From Chromobotia macracanthus (taxonomy: Eukaryota > Chordata > Actinopteri > Cypriniformes > Botiidae), in contig JAZGTH010000019.1 in the NCBI GenBank assembly GCA_036877525.1, forward strand, positions 7,021,501 to 7,085,500: 64,000 bases of DNA. Direction: 5' to 3'. The translations under genes and the position numbers were made by a program. Below the pieces are notes generated by a model. It did not search any database and was not told the origin of the DNA. It saw only the letters and a program-made list of their open reading frames with translations. Positions within the stretch are counted from its first letter, which is position 1. Each line of letters starts with the position of its first letter. Shown here one piece after another: positions 12,384 to 23,683 of the stretch.

Positions 12384-13717
12384 ATGGGGAACTGTCTGTC
12401 TTCTCAAGGCGCAGATGAATTGTCCCTGATCAACGAGTCCGAGGGGGCGAGTCTGCCCGGAGAGCCTCCGCCGCCCTACCAGGTGCGATCCGAGCCGGGC
12501 CCGTAAACACATCACTGTCCGAAACACACACAAGTTACTGAAGATGATGCCTAACAGCAGAGCTTTAGAAACCCCACAATGTACTTTAATGAATTATTAT
12601 AGAAATAGTAGTAACTTTGCATGCGATTTTAAGTTAAACTTGCAGAAAACTTTCTTCTGCTGTAGCATGTATAGACAGCTGACCCCCTGAATCTAGTGAT
12701 CTTTATTTGGCACTATTTGTGATGTTCCTCCTTTAACAGGAAAAGTACCAGTGCCAGCGTAACTCCAGCGCTCTTTATCTGAAATGATTATGTGTGTGTT
12801 GCAGTTTATCAAAGTGTAAAGAGTATACGAGCATTTCAGGAAAGATGCTCTGTGGTTAACCAGTTACCGGTTGCTCAGGGAGGTTATGGTTTATATGAGG
12901 GTTTCAGCTTGAAGCTGGTTTTTATATTTTTAAACAAAATGTCCAGCTTTGCAGTTCCTGCTTTGAATAGCTTTGTGAAGATTCATTCTGTTTGTAATCA
13001 GCCCTCCTGTGATGTCTAATCATTATAAATTACATGATCAAATGTTTGTGCGGCCCCCAGGAGCGAGTGCCAGTGTACCACCCCACGCCTAGTCAGAGCC
13101 GACTGGCCACTCAGCTGAGCGAGGAGGAGCAGGTCCGTATCGCTCAACGACTCGGGCTCATCCAGCACCTGCCCCGAGGCATCTTTGACCCGGGCTCAGA
13201 ACCTTCTGATAAGAAGATCAAGGAGTGAGTGACATCCAGAGAGTGGCCAGCGCTGCTCCAAATATGTGTGAAATTGTGTAACCGCTTTTAATTTAGTTGC
13301 ACTGTCTGTTACTGTTTCTGAACTACATTGTTTGGTGGAAGAAAAATACTTTTATTAATATCATTACATTTTGTTGCTGCATGTTTATTCTATGAAGTTT
13401 GGTGGGTGTATAAAATAACCTTTTATAAACGCAAAATGCTTTCTGTTGTTGATTGCAAACTTTCCAAGATGGTTTTCTTTAGCTGTGCTCCTTCATTTCC
13501 TCTCAGCATTGATAAGCTCTTGTAATCGTTGATGTCTTCTCCCAGGTGTGTGATCTGCATGATGGACTTTGAGTACGGTGACCCGATCCGGTTCCTGCCC
13601 TGCATGCACATCTATCACGTGGACTGCATTGATGCCTGGCTGATGCGCTCCTTCACCTGCCCGTCCTGTATGGAGCCTGTCGATGCCGCTCTGCTGTCTT
13701 CCTATGAGACAAACTGA
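12384..13717 (+). CDS. rnf11: RING finger protein 11 (RNF11 paralogue)
   Basis: Small RING-H2 E3 adaptor that works with NEDD4-family ligases and, in mammals, with the A20 complex. Three exons, 12384-12482, 13061-13224 and 13546-13717, join to 144 codons (human RNF11 is 154). The start is fixed by MGNCLSS, an N-myristoylation/palmitoylation signal, although the ATG context is weak. A PPPPYQ motif at residues 28-33 is the WW-domain ligand (PPxY). The central block ERVPVYHPTPSQSRLATQLS and the RING (C89, C92, C107, H109, H112, C115, C126, C129) are near-identical to human, as is the ..AALLSSYETN end. The region between the lipidated N-terminus and PPxY is shorter and more diverged than in mammalian RNF11, so this may be a second or third fish paralogue. 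Confidence 0.94.
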
Positions 13718-15382
13718 GAGCGCCTGCACATGCCGAGGGCTGATGTCTAAACCCTGACCCGCTGGCGACAGTAGTGTAAACAAATGGAGGTGTGTGTATT
13801 CACAGACTGTACAAACAGGATCCCGTGCTGAACTCCAGAGGACCCGGATGGGTGTTTAAAAAACCTTTTACTTGCATGTCGAAGCGCTTTTGAAACACAT
13901 GTACATGTGACGTGTCAATTGATATAAAAATGAAGTTTAGCAAAACACCACCAAAACATCTGTGCAGATGAGAGTGTTTCAAAGGACCCATTCAGGTTAC
14001 AATGATTTCATGTTAGTTTTTTTTTTTTTTTTTTTGCTATTTGTTAGTTAACCAAATTCACCAAATGTGCAATGCGTAAAGGAGGGACTTGCACCCCTCT
14101 CATTGGATATGGAACTCGCCTATCGTCAAAATTCTGCCAATGAGGTTATCCCTTACTGAACTTTTTGAGCCTGGTGGGCGGGGTTTCATTTCAGTTGGCT
14201 GTGAATGTGCCTTTGATGGCTGAGTATTAGAATGCTGAAAAACTGTAATTAAATGAGAAAACTAATGAAAATACCTAATTTACATAAGATCACATGCCAT
14301 GCTGGTGTTTTTGTGATGTCATACAGCACACTGACAAGCTTTTGAGGCGATATTTTAGTTTTTTGTTAAATATACCCTGGTCACTACAGAAAGGTGTGTT
14401 CATGTCTATTAGCGTCAGAATGTTTTTCAGTATATCATGATGTTTTGTGTTACATTGTTTTGGGGTTGTTTAGTGGTAAGTTGGTGTTTCACACTGGTTT
14501 TGGATTGTCTTTCGCCCGTTGCTTGTTTTTTGTTTCATGTTGTATGTGTATGTCCCCACTCTGCTTTGTCTTAATCTTGTGGTCTGTTTAGATCTGTGGG
14601 GACTGTGTGACTTTTTCCTTATTTACAATGATTTCACATTATTTTTGAAGAGAATATTACTGATACAATCACCACTTTGTGCACCTTTCAAATTCTAATC
14701 AAAAGCTGATGTTTTCAGAGGAAGCTCTACAGTTATTCCTGGTGTTTATACTTTATTTTCCTGCTTATTGCAAACATGTTTGAACTTAATGAAAGAAGTC
14801 AGTGAGCGCTTCAGTCAGTAAATGCTTGCAATGTTGAGTGTTTTTATATGTCATCTGAAATATTTCTTGTTATATGTGTCCCAATTTGACCGGATTGAGC
14901 TAAAATTAAGATGTTTACCTTAAGATGAGTTAACTAGGTTAGTGGTTTTAATGGAACTGACCCATGTTTAGCCATTGTTTACATTTACACAGTGTTACTT
15001 TCTGCTCGGTTGTTTTCCTCTGACTTACAGTGTGACTGAGTTCCAGCAGCGGTGGATGAATATTCTGAAATACTCTCTTACATTTCACGTTTCATTTATT
15101 TTTTTCCCAGTGATACATTACTGTTCGGCATTGACATGTAGCTCTATCATATACAGTTCTGTCAGATCATGTGACGTACATCACAACATGATAAATATAT
15201 ATATATATATATAATCAAAAACCATTTTAAAGTTGCTTGTCTGTGTCATATAAGTTTGCCAAAAGAACAGAAAAGCTAAAAGAAAGAAAGTTGCCAGAAT
15301 GTATTGCCCATCGTTTATACTATTAAAATCTGTTACGATTGTGTGCATTAATGGCACAAGAAAAATATTATAACACAATAAA
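13718..15382 (+). other. rnf11: Probable rnf11 3' UTR
   Basis: T/G-rich sequence without a conserved frame from the stop codon to an AATAAA at 15377-15382. It contains a poly-T run (about 14018-14035) and a (TA)n at 15195-15212. RNF11 genes are known for long 3' UTRs, which fits. No other gene is visible. Confidence 0.5.
15377..15382 (+). terminator. rnf11: Candidate polyadenylation signal for rnf11
   Basis: AATAAA followed by GT-rich sequence (TTTGGTGTGTTTCTGCC near 15410). It lies about 370 bp upstream of the get3 start codon, so the two plus-strand genes are closely packed in tandem. Confidence 0.45.
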
Positions 15383-15589
15383 GGGTGCCAAATTCTTCCA
15401 AATCTACAAGTTTGGTGTGTTTCTGCCTATTAAATACACATCTGCCTCTCAGTGCACAAGAGAAATATTACATTTTGCCCAGGAATGTCATATGACGATT
15501 ATTACAGTATTTACATTTTCGACAAATAATGATAAAAATATAAACGCTCTTCTGGGATCCGCGTTTATAGTTAGCGGTGCTTGGTGCGG

Positions 15590-15770
15590 CCCGGCTGAGT
15601 CATCGAATGTAATGACGCACTTCCGGTCGCAACTGCAGCTCTATGGCGTCCATTTTGGATCTTCACGTTCGTCGATTCCAGCGTGTCGTTTCTGCGACCG
15701 CGGAGCCAAAATGGCGGCGTGTGCAGCCGCCGCTTTGGTACATTCCGGCGCAAAATGGCGGCGTTGGTGG
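15590..15770 (+). promoter_or_regulatory. get3: get3 core promoter with ETS and twin YY1/TISU-like elements
   Basis: CpG-rich and TATA-less. An ETS/GABPA site ACTTCCGGT lies at 15619-15627. Two identical CAAAATGGCGGCG blocks lie at 15708-15720 and 15752-15764; each matches the YY1/TISU pattern (SAASATGGCGGC) with one mismatch. The second covers the real get3 ATG (15755). The first opens a 32-codon overlapping frame, 15711-15809. If transcription starts between them, only the true ATG is used. Confidence 0.6.
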
Positions 15771-18700
15771 AAGACGAGTTTGAAGATGCTCCGGACGTGG
15801 AGCCTCTAGAGCCGACATTAAAAAATATAATAGAGCAGAAATCACTCAAATGGATCTTCGTCGGGGGTAAAGGGGGCGTCGGAAAGACTACGTGCAGGTG
15901 GGTGAATAAAAGCGTCTGTCTGACAGTCTGTGAGCTGTCAGTGCTGCTGTATCAGAATCAGTCACTGTATTACTAATTCAGACACAAGACATGTTAAATC
16001 AACACAAACAAACAAACAAACATTGTTAATAAAGCAATTGTTAAGCTTTAAACAGCAACCAGATGTCTGTTAAAATAGTGTTTATGATTCCAGATTTATG
16101 GTAACATAAATAAAGCACACAGTCGGTTTGTAAAGTATGTTTGTCATTCGTTCATTCATTCATTCATCACTAGTTTAGAGCAGTGGGGGTGATGAGGTCT
16201 CATTCTGTACAGTTCTGTGTGTTAAGAGGCTTTAATCCTGATGTAACAAGTCTGTCATGTCTGTCTGTCATGTCTGTCTGTCATGTCTGTCTGTCATGTC
16301 TGTCTGTCATGTCTGTCTGTCATGTATGTCATGAATGTTATGTCTGTCTATCTGTAATGTATGTTATGTTTGTATGTAATGTCTGTCATGTCTGTCATGT
16401 CTGTCTGTCATGTCTGTCTGTCATGTCTGTCTGTCATGTCTGTCTGTCATGTCTGTCTGTCATGTCTGTCATGTATGTCATGAATGTTATGTCTGTCTAT
16501 CTGTAATGTATGTTATGTTTGTATGTAATGTCTGTCATGTCTGTCATGTCTGTCTGTCATGTATGTCATGAATGTTATGTCTGTCTGTCTGTAATGTATG
16601 TTATGTTTGTATGTAATGTATGTATGTAATCCCCAAGTATCCCAAGTTCACTCTCATGATTTACAGTTTTTTTCCAGATGTTTGAAAAACTATTTTGTGC
16701 AGATTAATTTTGTAATTTTTGCCATGATTATTTTATTCAATGATAAACGCTGGATTAAGTAACAGATATTACACAGCACAGTGTATCAGTTTGATACACT
16801 GGGTTTTATCTTGCTATAGCTGTTTAAAAAAAAGTCAGCTGATGCATTAGTGCATCTCAGATCTAGTTTTTTGGTAACAGATGTCACTGTGTGATTTCTC
16901 TAGCAGACTGTAGGTCGTGTCATGAAGGACATTACATTATATATCACATTATTTTCCTGTGTGGTTATTAACTTCTGTCTGGCTCATTGTATCGCAGCTG
17001 CAGTCTGGCAGTCCAGTTAGCAGCAGTGAGGGAGAGCGTCCTTATCATATCCACAGATCCAGCACACAACATCTCGGATGCCTTCGACCAGAAGTTCTCC
17101 AAGGTTCCCACCAAAGTCAAAGGCTATGACAACCTCTTCGCCATGGTGTGTCGTCAGCAGACTGTATTTAATGGTTGTTGCTAAATGTTCTCGTAGCATG
17201 TTTAAACTGAATCTGTTTTATATTTTTGTAAAAAATCATCTCTGTAAAGATTTTTCCTGTTTGCCCTGTCTTTGTTTTCAGGAATTTGTAGGTTTGTATA
17301 TATAGAAAACATGCTATACTCTGCATTGGTTCAATTCCTGTGGAATGTTGTTGAGCAGACATTGGTTTCCACGGTAACAAAAGGAATCTCGGCTCTTATG
17401 TTTTGGGGTGGTTTAAAATCTCTCCAGATGGTTTTCAAATCATTTATTCGTATCACTGTAACACGCAACGTGTCAATGAGTGGCAGTAAAGCTACAAAAA
17501 TGTGGTAACAAACAATGACAGTTTGACAATGAAGGTTAAATCATGGATCTAAAGACCTTGAAACTTCTCCCTGAGTGACTGCCTATCGCGAATGAAACGC
17601 ATGAGATAATCCATCCACTCCATCTCTGTTCCTCTCTGCAGGAGATCGACCCCAGTCTGGGTGTGGCGGAGCTGCCTGATGAGTTCTTTGAGGAGGACAA
17701 CATGCTCAGCATGGGGAAGAAGATGATGCAGGAGGCCATGAGTGCTTTTCCCGGCATCGATGAGGCCATGAGCTACGCAGAGGTCATGAGGTCAGACTCA
17801 GGCAGCATTATTCATACTGAGAGCAAACCTTTATCTTTCAAATGCACTGCTTTGAAAAGCTCTCATGTTTGAAATATTTACATCTATGCATTTGGCAGAC
17901 GCTTTTATCCAGCATGACTTACAGTGCATTCAAGCTGTACATTTAATCAGTATATGTGCTACCTGAGAATCGAACCCACAACCTTGAACACCTGTTGTGG
18001 TGCACCCCGAAACATAATCAAGACTTTAAATAAAAGCGCAACAGGCCCCTTTAAAATAAGTTGTTGTGAACTGGCTGTTATGAGAAGGACAGTACTGCTG
18101 CTTCACCGCTAGATGGCGCAGCATGTTCAATTCACAGAACTCACTGAATACAGCAGATACTCTACCCACTGTAGCCTTTTTTGTCTAATAGAAGAAATAA
18201 TTGGACATACTCTCTCATTCTTACCCATTTCTCCTGTTTATCTTGTGTAGATTAGTAAAAGGCATGAATTTTTCCGTGGTGGTCTTTGACACGGCCCCCA
18301 CAGGACACACTCTTCGTCTGCTCAACTTCCCCACCATCGTGGAGAGAGGGCTGGGCCGCCTAATGCAGATCAAGAACCAGATCAGCCCCTTCATCTCGCA
18401 GGTATCAGTGCTGCATTTCAGGGTTTAAATGGAAGACTTGCCCAAAAATTACAATTCTGTGATAATTTACCCACTTTTTCAGACCCATATAACTTACTTT
18501 CTTTAGTTGTAAACAAACGGTAGAATGTTTGGAACTGACAGCTTCAGTCTCCATTTACTTCGTCTTTTTCATACAATGAAAGTGAATGGTGACGGAGGCT
18601 GTCAGTTCTTGTAACAATCAGTCAGACATCTCCTTTTGTTTTCCACAAGAGAGAGAAAGTCATGGGTTTGGACTTTCTGGTTTTGAAGGGGGAGTAAATG

Positions 18701-19633
18701 ATAACAGAAACTGCTTCTGTACACACTCAGACCTCAGCAAGGTCGAACACTCCCACATTTATTTTGCTTGAATTGTTTAGTATTACGTTTAACTGTTGTT
18801 CTGTTGAAAAACTGCAGATGTGTAACATGTTGGGGCTGGGAGACATGAACGCAGACCAGCTGGCGTCTAAACTGGAAGAGACGCTGCCCGTGATTCGCTC
18901 AGTCAGCGAGCAGTTTAAAGACCCGGTGAGTGTGTCAGCACACAGGAGTCTCTATTAGCATTGAATGTGTATTTAACTTGAAGCTAACCCACTGGACCTG
19001 CATCGTGTCACATACAGGAGCAGACCACGTTCATTTGTGTGTGCATCGCAGAGTTTCTGTCTCTGTACGAGACAGAGCGTTTGATTCAGGAACTGGCCAA
19101 GTGTCGCATCGACACGCATAACATTATCGTCAACCAGCTGGTTTTCCCTGACGGAGAGCGCCCCTGCAAGATGTGTGAGGCCCGACATAAGATTCAGTCC
19201 AAGTACCTAGACCAGGTGTGTGTTTGCCATGTTTTAACAGCATGATGTCACCAGAACATGCTTAAAGCCCATTTACACTAAAAACAACTATAAAGCTATA
19301 TTGTTATAGTTGTGTTGTGGACTCTCTGCTCTGTTATTATTAGAATAATTTAAAAAAACTTTATAGTTATTGTTAGTCATAACAGAATAAAGTGTGTGTC
19401 AACAAAGATTCATTGTGACACCTTATTCCGTCAATGTTTCTGTTTCCCATCCTCCATCCTTTCCATTTCCCGTTTTTCCTTCTCTGTGTCTGTCCTTCTC
19501 TTAGATGGAGGATTTATATGAAGATTTCCACATAGTAAAGTTGCCCCTGCTGCCGCATGAGGTTCGAGGAGCAGATAAGGTCAACACCTTCTCCAAGCAG
19601 CTGCTGGAACCCTACAGCCCCCCCAAAAAGTGA
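15755..19633 (+). CDS. get3: ATPase GET3 (ASNA1/TRC40), tail-anchored protein targeting factor
   Basis: Cytosolic homodimeric ATPase that binds C-terminal transmembrane anchors and hands them to the ER receptor (GET1/CAML). Seven exons, 15755-15897, 16998-17145, 17642-17790, 18251-18401, 18818-18925, 19018-19215 and 19505-19633, join without a break to 341 codons; human is 348. Visible motifs: deviant Walker [10 protein letters not shown] (37-45), switch [11 protein letters not shown] from residue 68, the [10 protein letters not shown] switch II block in exon 4, the Met-rich client-binding helical part around exons 3-5 ([19 protein letters not shown]), and the zinc-dimer CxxC motif CKMC (283-286). 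It ends ..[10 protein letters not shown]. Almost every residue agrees with vertebrate GET3. Intron 1 holds a 13-bp minisatellite, intron 3 a SINE, and intron 4 a foldback repeat. Confidence 0.98.
16250..16630. repeat. 13-bp minisatellite (CATGTCTGTCTGT)n with higher-order structure, get3 intron 1
   Basis: The basic unit CATGTCTGTCTGT recurs with 13-bp spacing. A longer block (CATGTATGTCATGAATGTTA and following sequence) occurs three times, at about 16321, 16466 and 16556, giving a higher-order repeat. The 107-codon open frame across it is an artefact of the repeat. Confidence 0.9.
17872..17990 (-). mobile_element. tRNA-derived SINE fragment in get3 intron 3
   Basis: Read on the minus strand: a B-box GGTTCGATTC, then AATGCACTGTAAGTCATGCT and GGATAAAAGCGTCTGCCAAATG. 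The last part is the conserved 3' tail shared by fish SINEs and their partner LINEs. The 5' tRNA A-box part is missing or decayed. It is inserted opposite to get3. Confidence 0.65.
18106..18119 (+). promoter_or_regulatory. CTCF-like motif in get3 intron 3
   Basis: CCGCTAGATGGCGC matches the CTCF core CCASYAGRKGGCRS with one mismatch (G for A at position 3). Orientation is plus. Confidence 0.35.
18440..18712. mobile_element. Foldback (palindromic) interspersed repeat in get3 intron 4
   Basis: The left arm contains TCTGTGATAATTTACCCAC and later TGGAACTGACAGCTTCAGTC. The right arm contains the inverse forms GGAGTAAATGATAACAGA and GAATGGTGACGGAGGCTGTCAG. The arms are diverged, and the whole folds into a long imperfect hairpin. 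This is a very common non-autonomous element type in cyprinid genomes; the family name cannot be assigned by eye. Confidence 0.6.
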
Positions 19634-20790
19634 CTCAAATCATCCACCAATTAAACACACACCATCACGTCCTTTCTCTCCTGCTGTGCCCTGAATCCTT
19701 CTTCATCATCCTCATCCACACACCAAGTGAATGTTTTGATTTCTGGCTGATGGCCACCTACATTTCTCACATCCCACAGTCTCTGTACTCTCTCCCTCTC
19801 TCTTTCTCTCTGTTATTTTTAGTTATATAATTGAGACCAGTAATGTCGTCCCAACGGTCCATTTAGAAACACAAAACTCTTGCTTTGTGGTGATGATGTT
19901 TCTGTTAAAATTCTCTTATTTCTTATCCAAACTGACATCAGCACAGAAATGTTCATCTGGATTCAGCCCCTCTGGCTCTCGGTTGAACAGAATCAGTGTA
20001 ACTGTCTGTCACTGGTTCAGCTTAACCTGGTGCATCTGATCCAGGGTCAGTGTATGAGGTGAATGACACGTTTGAGCTTTGTTTTGAGGTTTCTGAATCT
20101 GGTCAGTGTTACTGCCAGTGGTTGCGATTGGGTCCAAACATGCAGATGGTACATCACCTTTAGGAGTCGTTATGACAAATTATCACATTTGATTACCTTC
20201 TATTCGCAGTGAACAACACTGTAACTACTCTGTACAAACATTGTGATTCAATTTAATTTAATTTTGGCAGTGATGTATTTATACAGACTTGTAATGATTA
20301 CGATAATTTTCAGATCTTTTACATTTGAGAGAGTTTAATCTCGGCTTTCTAGTTGTAAACTGTACAGCGTGCATGAAAAATTGTTTTAGTTTCTTTTTCT
20401 CTTTTTTCCGTTGACACTGTTCATATTGTCAGTATTTCAGACTGACATTTTGACAGTATTTTCAGCATGCATCAGAAAACTGGAACTGAGGAGATCCGTT
20501 TTCATTGTAAACAGACTCGCAAAGACACTACAGCCTGTCAAAATACCACACTATACAGCACTAAACCTAAAAAGTTTTCCTGCTTTTATTTTGCTGTTTT
20601 CATGCCGTAACAGTGAAACTTCAAATCAAATCAAATAAATCACAAACTGGATGAAATGTCAGACTGAGGGATTTTTGTCAGTTTTCTGAAAGCTTCTTAT
20701 TTCTCTTGTAACTTGTCGCTTTCCAGAGATCGGCTTCTGTTTGTAGAAGCACACTGTGTTTCAAAGCATAAACTTTATTCCAATAAAACA
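19634..20790 (+). other. get3: Probable get3 3' UTR
   Basis: Non-coding sequence following the get3 stop. AATAAA occurs at 20634-20639 and again at 20782-20787, the latter followed by TGTATGTCATCTACTGC and then TTGTGTCGTC. I see no other gene up to the rab3d 3' end. Confidence 0.45.
20782..20787 (+). terminator. get3: Candidate polyadenylation signal for get3
   Basis: AATAAA with downstream GT-rich DNA. An alternative AATAAA lies 148 bp upstream at 20634-20639. Confidence 0.4.
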
Positions 20791-20883
20791 TGTATGTCAT
20801 CTACTGCAGCAATGCCAGTTGTGTCGTCAGTAAATATTTATATTATTATACATATATACTATCTAATTTATTTATTATGTCAG

Positions 20884-20912
20884 TCAAACCAGTCAAAGGT
20901 TTGGACACATCT
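20884..20912. mobile_element. Solo fragment of a Tc1-like terminus
   Basis: AACCAGTCAAAGGTTTGGAC followed by ACA resembles the terminal repeat of the MITE at 45096-45620 (CCAGTCAAAAGTTTGGAAACAC). No partner repeat is seen nearby, so this is a decayed or single end. Confidence 0.4.
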
Positions 20913-21520
20913 TTATCATAAACATTTGATCATATCTATGCTGTAATGTGAAAACTGTCCACGTGAGGGCGGTATTGGACTTTAAGGTCCAGAACAGAAA
21001 TGAAACGACTGCAAACATCTTTTGAAAGCTCTGCAGGCAGCACTAAACTTGCATATAAAATAAGAGGTTTTATTTTAAATGCAATAAGACTCTGAAACGT
21101 GTGAATTGATCACAGCAAAATGATGTGAGAGAACTTTAAGAGAGCCAAAAGAAAACATATTGAGGACCTCGGGAGAGGAAAATCTGTGCAAGACAAAGAA
21201 CAGTAAATGAACCTTTAAACTGTAATGTTTTTCATTTACGTGGACATTCATTGAATGATAACTTCTTTTGGATGATATTTATTACTCCAGGTGTGTTTAT
21301 GCACCCGCTTCAACAAAAATGCTCCACATCAACCCTGAGTGATTCAGTTTGTGAGTTTAGTTTTTGCAGCCACTTTGTAAACTGTTCTCTGGTATCTTTA
21401 TAAATTATGATCCTCTTCTGATAAATGTTCTCTCAGAATAAGATGTTTTTGTGGGTGCTTCTGTCAGGAAATTAAAATAAATCAGAGTTCACCTTTAGTG
21501 TCCATGCATGAGAAGGCAAA

Positions 21521-21526
21521 TTTATT
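21521..21526 (-). terminator. rab3d: Candidate polyadenylation signal for rab3d
   Basis: TTTATT (AATAAA on minus) about 540 bp beyond the rab3d stop. Another TTTATT lies near 21636. The DNA between 20790 and 22062 holds no other recognisable gene; get3 and rab3d converge here. Confidence 0.35.
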
Positions 21527-22062
21527 GCATTGGAAGCAAATTGCAAAGGCAAATATTGTGGTATTTGAGGACATACACGTAACAAATATTGACAATCAAA
21601 CTTTCCAAAACTCTCCAAATGTGTTTGACAAGGATTTTTATTTTGGTAAACTGTTACCTTGCATCCATTAAAACAATCCAACATTTCAGAGCTACTTTGA
21701 TGAACAGATTTTTAGTTTTATGAAAGTTGTAAACAGTTGCTGGAGAAATTCGAAAGGTTTGTAAAATCACAGGATTCAGATGAGCGTGACATACAAATGT
21801 CTAGCTCCGGCTCTGCAGACTCATGCATCGTTTTTCTGCCTGTTCTCAGTGTAACAACCATCATGCTGCGGGGAACATCTAATTCTGTCAGTCCCTGAGC
21901 GGCCTGTTGAACTGAAATGTGAATGTGAGACCGTTTAGGGACACATATCTGATTCTTACTGGTGGTGTTTGTCTGATACTATATATTGGCTGCTTAGGTG
22001 TGAATGTTTTTGAAAGAGTCTTCCCGTGTGTGTGCATGCGTGTGTGTGTTGAACGAGGATCA

Positions 22063-23630
22063 TCAGCATCCACAGGTACTCTGATCATTAGGGGGCATGT
22101 CTTGCAGAGTCTGGCCCTTGTGATTGTTTAACATGGTCGGGTCTCCATCCAAGCTTTCGTTCATCTTATCACAGATGATGTCAACCAAGCGTTCGAACAC
22201 CTGCTTTACGTTGATGTTGTCCTTTGCACTGGCCTCAAAAAACTGGAAGCCTGCAGAAACCAAAAAGTGGTGGTGCGGGTTACATTTACAAACATAAGTA
22301 TGAAAGTACAAGTATGAAATGTGCTATAAATATGATATTTACTGGCCCCAGATATCAGTCAATGAATCAGGATAAAGCATCTAACAATGTAACAAAATAT
22401 TGGCCTACTGCTTAAGCAGCACATGTACTCATGATAAGCCTTTATCAGTGTTTTTTCCCTGTATTTTTCTTTTGCCAAATAAGGTACTGTAGTAGAGTGA
22501 GGAAATACAGAAGGTTTATTAAATGGCTTGTGTGTGTGACATTTATTTATCATTTTTATTGTTCTGCTACATGCCTAGTTCATTAGCCAATCGCTGTCCG
22601 TCCTCTGTGGCCACCAGTCTGTCGTCTTCTAGATCACATTTATTTCCCACCAGAATCACCTGAGCGTTGTCCCACGAGTACGTTTTAATCTGAGTTGCCC
22701 TGGAAAATACAAATTCATACATTTATTTTCTTTTAAAAATTATGACAACAGGTTGGACTTTATAACAATGCTTATGAGTGGATACGCAAAGTTGTTATTT
22801 ATTAATCCAACCATTAGGTTTTATTCACATAGAATAAAACAGTCAGGCTAATACTGATATGAGTGTATGACCAGTTCCTCTAGGCCAACATAGTTTTACT
22901 ATGAAAATTACATTGAGATCCAACTCACCAGTCCTGCACGGCATAGAAGGACTCTTGGTTAGTAATGTCATACATCAGCAGGAAGCCCATTGCCCCTCTG
23001 TAATAAGCTGTAGTTATGGTGCGGTACCTCTCCTGACCTGCTGTGTCCTGATAAACATGTAAACACATACGTTCATAAAATATCTCTTACATTCAAGATA
23101 TTTAACTGAGCTATCTTATACATAAGGAATGTTTTCCATAATATCTAAACACATTTTTTAGTTTGTATTTATATGCACCAATTTAAGCACACAGTTATAT
23201 TTACCTACATATACAGTACTTTTTTCCAAAACAATTTAATAGACATAACATTGCTCATATGCAGTCATGAAATCATTCTAAAGACTTTAGGAAACTTAGT
23301 GACCACATTAAACGTATCTCGATAGTTTGATAAAGCCACAAAATCATGGCCAGTATCACCCAGCTGTAATTCCACGTTAATACGACTGTTTAAAATAATT
23401 GAAATGGAAACAAATTACTTAACACGATCCAGAAAACAAAGACGGAGGTCCAGAGGTGAACGACCATGTGAAAGTGGTTACCAGGCAACACTTGATTAGA
23501 TTTCATGATACTGGAAAGCCTTGACTTGATTTAAAATGCTGTGACCTCACCTATAGAGGTTACCATGGTAACTCTTGGTTTGGGCAGCTGTTAGAGGGTT
23601 GTGTGTGTGTGTGTGTTGTGTGTGTGCGTG

Positions 23631-23683
<53 letters not shown>

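Noticed and set aside
15339..15710. Upstream part of a 156-codon plus-strand frame
   Set aside because: It covers the rnf11 3' end and get3 promoter; no conserved protein. Only the 15711-15809 overlapping frame is noted, as a possible upstream ORF.
16183..16506. 107-codon plus-strand frame rich in Cys, Leu, Ser and Val
   Set aside because: It is the translation of the 13-bp minisatellite in get3 intron 1.
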